From NCBI RefSeq assembly GCF_000227135.1, contig NC_018253.1, positions 576,979-640,978 on the forward strand: a stretch of 64,000 nucleotides of DNA, given 5' to 3'. Origin of the DNA: Leishmania donovani (Eukaryota > Euglenozoa > Kinetoplastea > Trypanosomatida > Trypanosomatidae). The notes under the pieces are model-generated. The model did no database searches. It was given only the letters and a program-made list of their open reading frames with translations, and was not told where the DNA came from. The first letter of the stretch is position 1, and every line of letters begins with the position of its first letter. Shown in pieces: positions 23,011-33,519 of the stretch. The position numbers were made by a program, and so were the translations under genes.

Positions 23011-23601
23011 ATGAGCGTCTCGGCGCAACGTGAGGGGGCTGTGGCCGAAATTGCACGACGGGAGTGCGCGCTGCTCACAAGACTGGCCACTACCAACCGA
23101 CGGAACAGGGTGTACAGGCACCACCTCTTTTTCCGCCGCTCTCGCCACGCCGTGCAACTTGCAAGGAAGTGCTACAACGCAGCGAATCCTAACTTACAGA
23201 GGCGCAATGAGAGACGACAGTCCGCGGCGCTGCTCTCGGCGCACCGCGCGCTGATCAAGGCAGTGGAGCACTGCACTGCGGAGCTGGCCGCTAACCGCAT
23301 TGACACAATCGCCCTTTGCGTCGCATTCATCGGCATCTTGTCACGACTGGGTTGCTGCGTAGGGCAGACGATCTTGCTGAATGGCGGCGCAGCGCTGCTC
23401 CCCAGCTCGTGGCCGGACTCCTACGCTCGCTACCTGGCAGCGGCTGTCCTCGCGCAGCCATCGATGAGTCCCTCCCCTCCTCCCCCGTCTGCCACTCACC
23501 GCATCGCTCCGCCAGACAATCAGCGAGAAAAGAGCAGCAGTCGCTCTTACGGTGACATTGTGAACCAGCTGGTGAAGCAAACGGCAAGGAGGAAACGCTA
23601 G
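23011..23601 (+). CDS. Small basic protein, hypothetical (weak RMP1-like pattern)
   Basis: The protein is 196 aa from MSVSAQREGAVAEIARRE. In-frame ATGs further upstream (one near 22897) would add residues, but the upstream sequence reads as non-coding. Residues about 20-60 (LLTRLATTNRRNRVYRHHLF, FRRSRHAVQLARKC) resemble the RNA-processing motif of RNase MRP subunit Rmp1/NEPRO-type proteins, in which an RN-x-x-x-H/R segment precedes a helix. A hydrophobic stretch at about 100-125 and a basic C-terminus (VKQTARRKR) follow. The family assignment is a guess from pattern; treat it as hypothetical. Confidence 0.55.
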   Translation: MSVSAQREGAVAEIARRECALLTRLATTNRRNRVYRHHLFFRRSRHAVQLARKCYNAANPNLQRRNERRQSAALLSAHRALIKAVEHCTAELAANRIDTIALCVAFIGILSRLGCCVGQTILLNGGAALLPSSWPDSYARYLAAAVLAQPSMSPSPPPPSATHRIAPPDNQREKSSSRSYGDIVNQLVKQTARRKR

Positions 23602-24950
23602 TGGAAAAGACGCTCGCGTAAGAAGCCGCAAGGTACCCGTTGCCCCCCGCCTCACATAGCCACGTTCTTTTTGTTTTCCCACGTGTCCTTCTATCACGAA
23701 CAGGTCCAAAAGAGATGCATGCACAACCACCGTTCACCTACCTCTGTTGCACTGCCGCTATGTCAAGCAACCAGGCCGACGAGCACCGTTTGGTGTCCTT
23801 CAGACCATCGTAATGCCACCGCGTGCAGCGCAGGCAAGAACCGGGTTTACACTCTCAGCACCACCGCAACGCAGCTAAAGCAGGAAAACAAGAGGCGGAT
23901 GCGTGTTTTTGTTGAATCGCCGACACAATTCGCAGCGAGCTCGTACAAACGTGGTCATGACCGCATGCCTCTTTGGTAAAGCGCCAGCCCAGGCCTGCCC
24001 GCCGGCACCGAGTATCCGCAGTCGCTCCCGAGGGCAGGCCGCGGGGTATTGGCTTTTTTTCCCGGTTGGGCGCTTGGCCCCGATAAAACGCCCAGGCGGG
24101 CGGCGCCAGCGAGGCAACATGCAAACCACCGCCCCCCCCCCCCGGGGGAACAGACGCGACCCGAAAGCGGCTCCGCGCAAAAAGCCAAAAAAGCCGACCA
24201 GCGCAAGCAGAAAGGCACAGTCGCCGGGAAACGAACACCACGCCAGGAGAACCCCCCGGCCAGACGCCCGGCAAACAAAACAAGGCCGCACGATCGACCC
24301 TGCCCAGGAGACCCCACGAAAAGCTACACACCGCAACGCAAAACCACGGACAAAACCCCAAGTCCGAAAACAAAAAAACCAACGAAACCAGCGAAAAAGA
24401 CGACGACATTACGGTAACTTCCGCCTCCAATGAACGAGGACAGCCCAGATAAGCGAAAACCCCCTTTCGGCCAATCCGGAGAACTCAGCCGCCTCTTTCA
24501 CAGCAAAGCATCTGCAAACCGTCAACAAAAACGCGGCCTCCGCAAGAATGCGCACCCGCCGCTGAGCGCACCCCTTCAATGAAACCGCAAACGAACCCTG
24601 TAATGCGGCAACCCTCTCCCTACAACATTCAACAGGCCGTAAAGCCTTTCAACGGCCACACAACTTCTTAAACGAACGCCCATTCCTTTCCCCTACGTGC
24701 CCATACACTCGCCACACATGCGACCTGGGTTCCGCCCCCCCACCCCTCCCCCCCGAGGGCAGTGGCCGCTCGCCGAAAGGCCCGAACAGCCCACCCATTC
24801 CCGGACCCCGCCCTAAACACGGCCAACCAAGCCGAAACGCCCCCCACCCCAACGACGGCGAAAGCACGCCCCGCTACGCCAAAAGCCGCCCAGAGATTGG
24901 CCGCCGGCATCCGTGCCACTGCATCGCACCGACCCCCCCACGTCCTAGGC
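23602..24950. other. T-depleted, C/A-rich non-coding island
   Basis: From about 23990 the + strand becomes extremely poor in T (one T in 24181-24240, two in 24301-24360) and rich in A and C, unlike the T/C- and G/T-rich intergenic DNA elsewhere. Long frames in either strand are low-complexity by composition and not gene-like. Confidence 0.6.
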
Positions 24951-26240
24951 ACCCTGGCCCTGTCACCACCAGGGGGTGGTTCGGCAGTGGCTGGGATAGG
25001 GAGGGGGGGGGAGGAGGCAGCTCGGCTTCCCCACCCACAGTGAGGCCTCTCTCCTCCCCGAGAGGGAGGAAGTAGAATGAGAAGGAAAAACAAAAACAAC
25101 CAAAAAAACAAGAAAAGAGGTTCGTTGGAACAAGAGAGAGGTGAGCGAGATGGCTCAAACAACAGAGAGCCCAACGCGCAGTGGGAACACGCGGACGCAG
25201 AGGACGNNNNNNNNNNNNNNNNNNNNNNNNNNNNNNNNNNNNNNNNNNNNNNNNNNNNNNNNNNNNNNNNNNNNNNNNNNNNNNNNNNNNNNNNNNNNNN
25301 NNNNNNNNNNNNNNNNNNNNNNNNNNNNNNNNNNNNNNNNNNNNNNNNNNNNNNNNNNNNNNNNNNNNNNNNNNNNNNNNNNNNNNNNNNNNNNNNNNNN
25401 NNNNNNNNNNNNNNNNNNNNNNNNNNNNNNNNNNNNNNNNNNNNNNNNNNNNNNNNNNNNNNNNNNNNNNNNNNNNNNNNNNNNNNNNNNNNNNNNNNNN
25501 NNNNNNNNNNNNNNNNNNNNNNNNNNNNNNNNNNNNNNNNNNNNNNNNNNNNNNNNNNNNNNNNNNNNNNNNNNNNNNNNNNNNNNNNNNNNNNNNNNNN
25601 NNNNNNNNNNNNNNNNNNNNNNNNNNNNNNNNNNNNNNNNNNNNNNNNNNNNNNNNNNNNNNNNNNNNNNNNNNNNNNNNNNNNNNNNNNNNNNNNNNNN
25701 NNNNNNNNNNNNNNNNNNNNNNNNNNNNNNNNNNNNNNNNNNNNNNNNNNNNNNNNNNNNNNNNNNNNNNNNNNNNNNNNNNNNNNNNNNNNNNNNNNNN
25801 NNNNNNACCCTGGCCCTGTCACCACCAGGGGGTGGTTCGGCAGTGGCTGGGATAGGGAGGGGGGGGGAGGAGGCAGCTCGGCTTCCCCACCCACAGTGAG
25901 GCCTCTCTCCTCCCCGAGAGGGAGGAAGTAGAATGAGAAGGAAAAACAAAAACAACCAAAAAAACAAGAAAAGAGGTTCGTTGGAACAAGAGAGAGGTGA
26001 GCGAGATGGCTCAAACAACAGAGAGCCCAACGCGCAGTGGGAACACGCGGACGCAGAGGACGGGAGCCCATGCAAGAAAGGCAGGAGCAAAACAAAACGG
26101 AAGGTCAGAAGAGAGCGAGCAATATAGCGACGAGGAGGAGCGGCAGAGTGAGGAGGAGTCGGGCACGCGCACCCCCACACCCACACACACGCGCATAAAT
26201 CACAAGGGGGAATCACATAATAGTGTGGTGCCCTGGCACG
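24951..26240 (+). mobile_element. SIDER-like degenerate retroposon, with internal gap
   Basis: At 24951 a block starts with ACCCTGGCCCTGTCACCACC, then a GGTGGTTCGGCAGTGGCTGG segment, a GAGAGGGAGGAAGTAGAA segment and an A-rich stretch. The opening resembles the 79-bp signature shared by trypanosomatid ingi/L1Tc retroposons and the Leishmania SIDERs (CCCTGG start, CACC...GTGG pairing). After the 600-N gap the same 256 bp reappears at 25807-26062, so there is probably one element read from both contig ends, continuing to about 26240. No coding capacity is seen, as expected for a SIDER. The name rests on recalled signature features, and the right boundary is not defined. Confidence 0.5.
25207..25806. 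other. Assembly gap (600 N) with duplicated flanks
   Basis: The 256 bp before the gap (24951-25206) equal the 256 bp after it (25807-26062), indicating unmerged overlapping contig ends. Confidence 0.95.
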
Positions 26241-26369
26241 TCTGAGACTTCGCCGCCGGCGCGTCCGCATGCCTCTGCGTGTGCACATGCGCCGGCAAAA
26301 AAAGGGGTCCGGCGGAAGCGAACGCGCACATGTCCGCATATTATAAACCATTTTGCGTTTTGCTCCCAC

Positions 26370-27190
26370 GTGTCCATTCCTGCGCCACACAACATGCGCT
26401 AAGCTCCGCTCTACCAGGTCCGTCACAGGCACCCAGCGCGGTGCAACACAGCCACAGACACGCATCAAAGCAGTGCCTGCTTTGCCATCGGACCAGGGAC
26501 TCGCCCGCAAACACTAGCGACACACCTGCCCCTCAGGCCGCCGAACAGCCGCTTCGAGTATGCCGGCCGCCACGTGACACATCGCTCGGGGTAGCCCAGC
26601 CTCCCCACCAGTAGGCAGCGAGAGCCGAGTGGGATGCATTGGATTCACGCCAACGCCCTGCCCATCATATGGACGGCGCAAGCGCGCTGACGGTTNNNNN
26701 NNNNNNNNNNNNNNNNNNNNNNNNNNNNNNNNNNNNNNNNNNNNNNNNNNNNNNNNNNNNNNNNNNNNNNNNNNNNNNNNNNNNNNNNNNNNNNCAGGCA
26801 CCCAGCGCGGTGCAACACAGCCACAGACACGCATCAAAGCAGTGCCTGCTTTGCCATCGGACCAGGGACTCGCCCGCAAACACTAGCGACACACCTGCCC
26901 CTCAGGCCGCCGAACAGCCGCTTCGAGTATGCCGGCCGCCACGTGACACATCGCTCGGGGTAGCCCAGCCTCCCCACCAGTAGGCAGCGAGAGCCGAGTG
27001 GGATGCATTGGATTCACGCCAACGCCCTGCCCATCATATGGACGGCGCAAGCGCGCTGACGGTTTCAAGTTGCCCCAAAGGCGCGCCATCCAGCCGCCGA
27101 CCGCAAACATCAGTAGCGACACATCCCGCCGGCCCCCGGTGCCTAGGGCACCAAACCCCACCACAACCAGCGATGACGCGGCATTGCCCA
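26370..27190 (+). repeat. ~450-bp dispersed repeat, copy A
   Basis: It shares near-identity with 32539-33391 in the same orientation. Removing the artefactual 270-bp duplication around the gap at 26696-26794 leaves about 450 bp. Boundaries are where the two copies diverge: left near TTCCTGCGCCACACAAC, right near GCATTGCCCAG. Both strands contain short open frames, but no protein family is recognised. Size and non-coding nature fit a SIDER-type element, but the retroposon signature is not evident, so it is listed as an unclassified repeat. Confidence 0.75.
26696..26794. other. Assembly gap (99 N)
   Basis: The 270 bp before it (26426-26695) equal 26795-27064. Confidence 0.95.
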
Positions 27191-30100
27191 GGTAAGGGGC
27201 CGCGTAGATTCCCCAAAGCTGTTCCCGGACCACCGCGCGGCACCAAAGCCGCAACCGCAGCCACCCCAAACAGCGCCCGACCACCACAACCCGCGCAGCA
27301 GATTTTTTTTTTTTTTGCCCCGCAGCGGCCGTAAAGAAAAGCAACCTTCCCGCGCTGCCCCTGGTCCTCGTCTTTCCGCGGCGCCGCGCGCATCGGCTCA
27401 TATGAAAGGGCAAATAAACGAAAAATCAAATTTCGACAGGCCCGCAAGGTCGCAAAAGGAAAGGACAGGGGTTTGCTATAGCTTTTTAATTTCAAAAAAG
27501 GCCGAGGAAGGGCAGCAAACGCCTACTGGAACAAAAGCGAAAGAAAAAAAGGAAAATTTAGTCAAGAAAATTAAAAACCCACAGCAGCACAGCACCGTCC
27601 GGAAAGAAGTCGACATAAACACAGACTACAAAAACACTTGCCATTAGGCTATCCGTAAAACTCGGCCTATTGGCAAGAAATTGGCGGCAGCCAACAAACC
27701 CCGGGAAGAGGGGCCCGCGCAGCCAAACGCCCGCGCAAGAAAACGCTGCCCCAAAGCTGAAAGGGGGAAAAAGGTTAGTTTTGTCACGCAGACAAAGGGA
27801 AAACGGTGGCCGCCAACTTCTTGCCGAAGAGCATTGGCGCAGCTGCGCCATTACTGAAGTAGTTCCCTTCGCTTTTGAAAACTTGTCTTGGCAACGGGTT
27901 TTTTGTTTTCTCGGTAAACGGGGGTTCGCCCGCCCAGGCGCCTTTTTGCGCGTTTTACAAAACACTAAGGGCACATTACCGGCAACATGAAAATGGGGAC
28001 TTCGCGCATTTCAGCCCTTATTTATCGCAACGAAAGGAATGGCTGACAGAATGTCAAAAACTTGAAAGCGCTGCTGAAAAGGACGAAAACCTTGCAATAT
28101 CTCCTTGGGATTTTTTTTTCGCTTTTTCAATCAGTTTTGCGTTTGCCTCGTTTATTTGCGTCTTTCCTTGTTCCCTGCAAAGCTTTCATTCCCTCCATCA
28201 CCTTTCCCCTCACACACGATCTAAGTCTACATTCCGCCAACGCCTGCCACAATTATTCGTTGGCACAATCAATAAACGCGAAAGCTTTTCTTGCGGGCGA
28301 AGTTGTTTTCTCTAATCGTAAAAAATCTCTGCCGCACAGCCGCGCGTTGCCCCTCGTGATCTTTACGCCTGTTTCTTAACCGTCTCGTCCGGGACGCCGC
28401 TTTCCCCACCAAGCGTTTTCACGAAAGTAATCTTGGCTTGTTGGCAATTTCGCCGCACCAAGACGGCCAACGGCTTTGAAAAGTTCAGACCCCACGCGCG
28501 CGGGCGTCTGTTTCAATACGCCGGCTTAAAAGAATCCCGCCGGCGGCCTTTTTTCCTGATGCCGTTATGCGTTTTTCTTCTTCGAGGGCCCTCAAAAACT
28601 TTTCCGCGCCCATCGTTCTTTGCAGAAGGCCAAACTCCTTTTGCAGGGGCTTTTCGGGTTTCATGATATTTGAAAGGGTTCTCTGGGCGTTTGGCGCCGT
28701 GGTGGTCCGGCTTTGTTATTTTTGGCGGCCCGGGCCCGTCGTGCCGGCCCGCCCCGCGAATCGCTTCGCGGCTGCGGGGGCTATGCCGGTCGCCGCGCGT
28801 CGTCCTCGAGGTGGCGAGGCCCAAAGCCGGTGGGCGCCGAGGGCCGGGGGCGAGGGGCTGGCCCACGCGGACGCCCCGACCCCCGCATGGGCGGGGCAAA
28901 GCGTTTTTACCGCCGCAGGTCGCACAAGCGCGGCGCCATGCAGGGCGGGGCGGCCAGCTTTTTTTCTAAACCACCAAGCCGGCCCCTTACGTCGTCAGCG
29001 CTTGGCGCCGTCTCGGCTTTTTTGCGGGTGGCTGGCATAGAAAGGGGGAACGTTGGCTTGCTTTACCCAAGGCGCGGTGTCAGGGCCAGCGGTTCTACGG
29101 GCTGGTTGTTGTTTCCACCTTTTTTGTGGGGATAGGCGTTAAAAAAAGCTGCGGGAGGCCATGGAGCCACCAGATGTTTAAGAGGTTTTAGGGTTGCGTG
29201 TTCGTTAGGGGCGCTTTGGGGCGTAGGTTTTTGTGCTCAGCTCGAGTGTTGATAGCTATATTTAGGGTTCCAGCTGCCTAGAGCCGCTGCGGTCTTTTAG
29301 ACTTGCGAAGGTAGACGCTAGGAGGGAACTTGGACTTTGTGCGTATACCGTGCTTCGGCACAGCTGCGTGTGGCGTTTTGTTGGTGCATTCCCCGTTTCT
29401 CTATTGCGAACTTTTTCATGACCGCGTGTCGGAAAAACTTGCCCTGGAGACTAGTTTGCTTCATGAGTGGGTGTTTGCTCTCTTGTGTTGAAACCCTTCA
29501 CGCTGATTCGTGGGGTAATTCAGGTTTGGGGTTTGTTAACTTTGAGGCTTGGGCCGTCTCCTTTTCGGTTTTGCATGGGACGGAGGGATGTGTTTTCAAA
29601 GAGCTTAATCACACCGAGGGCAGTTTTTGTGGTATGAAGACTTATCTTATGGGCAGGACGCATTCTCTTGAGGGTTTCGCCAGCTCAGTCCGCGAGGCGG
29701 TGGGTGGCCGGGGGGGGGGCATTTTTTCAAAAAAGTAGTGGTGGGCTAAAAGCCTTGTGTGGGGGGGGCGTCGGGTATGCGGATCCCGGTCGCGCCGCAT
29801 TGTGCGAAGGAAGCGGAATTTGTTATTGGCGGCTTTCCAAGAAGCGTGAAGCAAACTGAAAAAAAAAGATTTTTTCCGCCTTTCGTTTAGCGTCTTTTAA
29901 CAGTTGTGGCGGTCTCGGCGTGGTAGTTGGCGATTCGGTGGCCTTGTGAACTGTGAGTGTGCCGTGGACGTGCATTTTGTTTGGTAGACACGGAGGCCAG
30001 CGCTGTGAGTATTGGTACAGTGCGCCGTACTTGTCCGCTCGAAAAGCCCTTTGGTTGGCAACGTCAGGGGCGAATGACGCTCCCCTGCCACGCTCGTCAA

Positions 30101-30626
30101 TATGCGATGTTCTTATGCCGCTGGCATTGAGGCGTCTTGTGATTGCCACTGCTGTGTTGTGGTGCTGCAGTGTTTGCCATCGGAAAAAAGAAAAAGATGA
30201 ACATGCAGAGCGCGCTGATTTTTGCCTGCGCGCAAACCATCAGCGCAAGCGCTACAGAAGAGAGAAATGAAGCGCTGACCCTCGAGAAATTGCAATTATC
30301 CGTTGAGTCTGAAATCGGAAGTGCCTCGAGAGTTATTTTCCTTCGTACTGCGGCTTCCACCTTCGAGCCGCAGTTTCACATTCCCCACCGCAGGAGAAGC
30401 ATCTCTGGCTTTCATTTCCAGCGCCTAGCCAGACTTTTTCCTGCGCTATCACTCCACGTGAGTCTTATTGTCTACGCAACTGATCTTCGGTTTCTCGCGT
30501 TACAGCTTCTATAAGGTGTAATTTTATTTTTATTTTCCTCTGTCAAACAACTCGTTGACTTTTCAAGTATCTTCTCTGCATCACAGCACACTTGTCGAGG
30601 ACATCCGCAAAGACTGAACACACCAA
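27191..30626. other. Gene-free region with composition flip
   Basis: No gene is recognised. The left part is A/C-rich; from about 28400 to 29900 the + strand becomes G/T-rich with G runs (for example 29461-29520 has 23 T and 9 A). From about 30370 it returns to normal pyrimidine-rich 5' flank; a T-rich tract at about 30521-30541 lies upstream of the desaturase ATG. Confidence 0.55.
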
Positions 30627-31679
30627 ATGGCGACAATGTTTGCGAAGCGCGGCCGCGCCGACTACTACTGGTCTGACACGGAGTATACGCACAGAACGCG
30701 GAACCGTGAGATGCTGAAGGCACATGGAGCAGAGATCAAAAAGCTGTACGGCCCGGACCCGTGGCTTCGGTATCTAATGACACCGTTTGTTCTGCTCCAG
30801 ATTTATCTTGGGTACCGTGCGAAGGACATGGGGTGGCCCACTCTTCTTCTCGTCGGATATTTCGTGGGTGGAACAATTACGCACAGCTGTTTCTTGGCAA
30901 TTCACGAGGCCACGCATGGCCTCTGCTTCATCACGCCGCTCTACAACGACCTTTACNNNNNNNNNNNNNNNNNNNNNNNNNNNNNNNNNNNNNNNNNNNN
31001 NNNNNNNNNNNNNNNNNNNNNNNNNNNNNNNNNNNNNNNNNNNNNNNNNNNNNNNNNNNNNNNNNNNNNNNNNNNNNNNNNNNNNNNNNNNNNNNNNNNN
31101 NNNNNNNNNNNNNNNNNNNNNNNNNNNNNNNNNNNNNNNNNNNNNNNNNNNNNNNNNNNNNNNNNNNNNNNNNNNNNNNNNNNNNNNNNNNNNNNNNNNN
31201 NNNNNNNNNNNNNNNNNNNNNNNNNNNNNNNNNNNNNNNNNNNNNNNNNNNNNNNNNNNNNNNNNNNNNNNNNNNNNNNNNNNNNNNNNNNNNNNNNNNN
31301 NNNNNNNNNNNNNNNNNNNNNNNNNNNNNNNNNNNNNNNNNNNNNNGGGCAAGAGACATTCTCGTACTACGGCCCGCTGAACTGGCTAATGTGGAATGTC
31401 GGCTATCATGTTGAGCACCACGACTTTCCAAACATTCCATGGACACGAATAGGGAAGCTGAATACTATTGCACCGGAGTTCTACGTTGATCTGCACCGTA
31501 CCAAGTCGTGGCCCGGGACTCTGTTCGACTTCCTACTAGACCCGAACGTGAGCCTCTGCAGCCGTGTTGTGCGCGAGCGCGGCTCTGCCGGACGTGAGAA
31601 GCTACTGCCGACATCGACGGGTCGCATGAAGGCGGCGGAGCCACACCAGGGTCCGTGCTTGTGGAAAAAGGACGGCTGA
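30627..31679 (+). CDS. Sphingolipid delta-4 desaturase-type protein, copy 1 (internal gap)
   Basis: It is read as 350 aa including a 390-N gap. The enzyme family (DES1-like) introduces a double bond into dihydroceramide/sphinganine in the ER membrane using an oxo-diiron centre. The N-terminal DES1-like region (KRGRADYYWSDTEYTHRTRN) and the first histidine box HEATH (in AIHEATHG) are present before the gap; the third box HVEHHDFPNIPW lies after it. The gap should be 396 bp by comparison with copy 2, which would give 352 aa; the second box would lie inside it. The start MATMFAK is three residues upstream of copy 2's start. It ends KKDG-stop. Confidence 0.9.
   Translation: MATMFAKRGRADYYWSDTEYTHRTRNREMLKAHGAEIKKLYGPDPWLRYLMTPFVLLQIYLGYRAKDMGWPTLLLVGYFVGGTITHSCFLAIHEATHGLCFITPLYNDLYXXXXXXXXXXXXXXXXXXXXXXXXXXXXXXXXXXXXXXXXXXXXXXXXXXXXXXXXXXXXXXXXXXXXXXXXXXXXXXXXXXXXXXXXXXXXXXXXXXXXXXXXXXXXXXXXXXXXXXXXXXXXXXXXXXGQETFSYYGPLNWLMWNVGYHVEHHDFPNIPWTRIGKLNTIAPEFYVDLHRTKSWPGTLFDFLLDPNVSLCSRVVRERGSAGREKLLPTSTGRMKAAEPHQGPCLWKKDG
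30957..31346. other. Assembly gap (390 N) inside desaturase copy 1
   Basis: There is no duplicated flank. Copy 2 has 396 bp between the matching positions (33841-34236), so the gap size is nearly right. Confidence 0.95.
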
Positions 31680-32538
31680 AGTGATTTGTTTGTCGTTAAT
31701 CTTATATCTTGCTACTCTATAGTATGAGTGCCTAACGATTCACTGTCTTCAGATAGGTGTGCGCGATGATGTAATTTACCTGTTTAAAGCCACGTAGCTG
31801 CGCAACAGTTTTTTTTTCTTCGCGTAGCCCACTGCGTTAGTTTCACCTTTTACCTTTTCAAGCAGCCGAGTTGCAGTTGCTCTGCTGTGCTTATTCGGTC
31901 TGATTTGTAATGAGAGAAAAGGAGTGTGCTTTGGACGAAATTGGAAGGAGCTCTAGGTTATATTAGCTTTTGATTCCTTGGAGCAGTACAACGTCCATTG
32001 CTTTGTCAGGGGAGAGTATATATTTTTTCTTTTTTGTGATCTTACTTTTGATGGATGTTTTCGAGTTTACTTCTGGTTTCGCGCTTTGACAGCTGAAATG
32101 TAGTTGGGGGAGAGGAAAGCCGACTCAGTGCTTAAAATAAAGGTATTAGAGCACTAACGAAACCGCCTTGCACACCTCTGATTTTAGCCAAGTGGACGAG
32201 AAAGTCCACAAAGTCGAAAAGAGAAAGGAGCATAGGCTAGAAGTATGTCAAGCATGAAAATTGAAAACAGCTGCTTTGTAATAGGAAAGCAAAGTTTATT
32301 GACTTGTGCTTCTCATTCGCCTAACTTTTCTTACTCTATGCCCTTTCTTATGCTTTCTCCTGCTACCTTCCTGACTCTCGTCCATCGACACACAAAGACA
32401 CACACACACAAGTTTTTTGGTTAGGTACTTTTTAGGCCGCGCTTAGTCCACTTGGAATATATGAAAAAGAAGAGTAATATTTTTCCGAATCCGCTATTTT
32501 TCTGTGCCTTACAAGAAGTTTTTTTTTTCCATCAAAGT
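31680..32538. other. Intergenic after desaturase copy 1
   Basis: AT-richer than most of the window, with T runs at about 31809 and 32030. No gene is seen. It differs from the 3' flank of copy 2. Confidence 0.6.
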
Positions 32539-33391
32539 GTCTATTCCTGCGCCACACAACATGCGCTAAGCTCCGCTCTACCAGGTCCGTCACAGGCACC
32601 CAGCGCGGTGCAACACAGCCACAGACACGCATCAAAGCAGTGCCTGCTTTGCCATCGGACCAGGGACTCGCCCGCAAACACTAGCGACACACCTGCCCTT
32701 CAGGCCGCCGAACAGCCGCTTCGAGTATGCCGGCCGCCACGTGACACATCGCTCGGGGTAGCCCAGCCTCCCCACCAGTAGGCAGCGAGAGCCGAGTGGG
32801 ATGCATTGGATTCACGCCAACGCCCTGCCCATCATATGGACGGCGCAAGCGCGCTGACGGTTTCAAGTTGCCCCAAAGGCGCGCCATCCAGCCNNNNNNN
32901 NNNNNNNNNNNNNNNNNNNNNNNNNNNNNNNNNNNNNNNNNNNNNNNNNNNNNNNNNNNNNNNNNNNNNNNNNNNNNNNNNNNNNNNNNNNNCAGGCACC
33001 CAGCGCGGTGCAACACAGCCACAGACACGCATCAAAGCAGTGCCTGCTTTGCCATCGGACCAGGGACTCGCCCGCAAACACTAGCGACACACCTGCCCTT
33101 CAGGCCGCCGAACAGCCGCTTCGAGTATGCCGGCCGCCACGTGACACATCGCTCGGGGTAGCCCAGCCTCCCCACCAGTAGGCAGCGAGAGCCGAGTGGG
33201 ATGCATTGGATTCACGCCAACGCCCTGCCCATCATATGGACGGCGCAAGCGCGCTGACGGTTTCAAGTTGCCCCAAAGGCGCGCCATCCAGCCGCCGACC
33301 GCAAACATCAGTAGCGACACATCCCGCCGGCCCCCGATGCCTAGGGCACCAAACCCCACCACAACCAGTGATGACGCAGCATTGCCCAGAA
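32539..33391 (+). repeat. ~450-bp dispersed repeat, copy B
   Basis: It is a direct copy of the repeat at 26370-27190 with a few substitutions (for example CCCCTCAGG versus CCCTTCAGG, CAGCGATGACGCGG versus CAGTGATGACGCAG). The 301-bp stretch 32593-32893 is repeated at 32993-33293 across a gap and should be counted once. It lies immediately upstream of desaturase copy 2. Confidence 0.75.
32894..32992. other. Assembly gap (99 N)
   Basis: Flanked by an exact 301-bp duplication (32593-32893 and 32993-33293). Confidence 0.95.
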
Positions 33392-33519
33392 TAGGGGCTA
33401 TTCGGCTTCGCTAGACACAGAGTGGGAACTGGGACCTGATGCCATGCGCTGAGGTGTACGCTGTTGGGAGGGCACTTTAACAACTGCCCCTCAAAAAAAA
33501 ACCGAGGTAGATTTCGAAA

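Noticed and set aside
24668..26510. Long minus-strand frames across the 600-N gap.
   Set aside because: They run through Ns and through repeat sequence, and have no domain or plausible composition.
23990..29900. Telomere relic or end-to-end fusion explaining the C/A to G/T flip.
   Set aside because: No tandem CCCTAA/TTAGGG arrays are seen, and the order C/A then G/T is opposite to a fusion of two chromosome ends.
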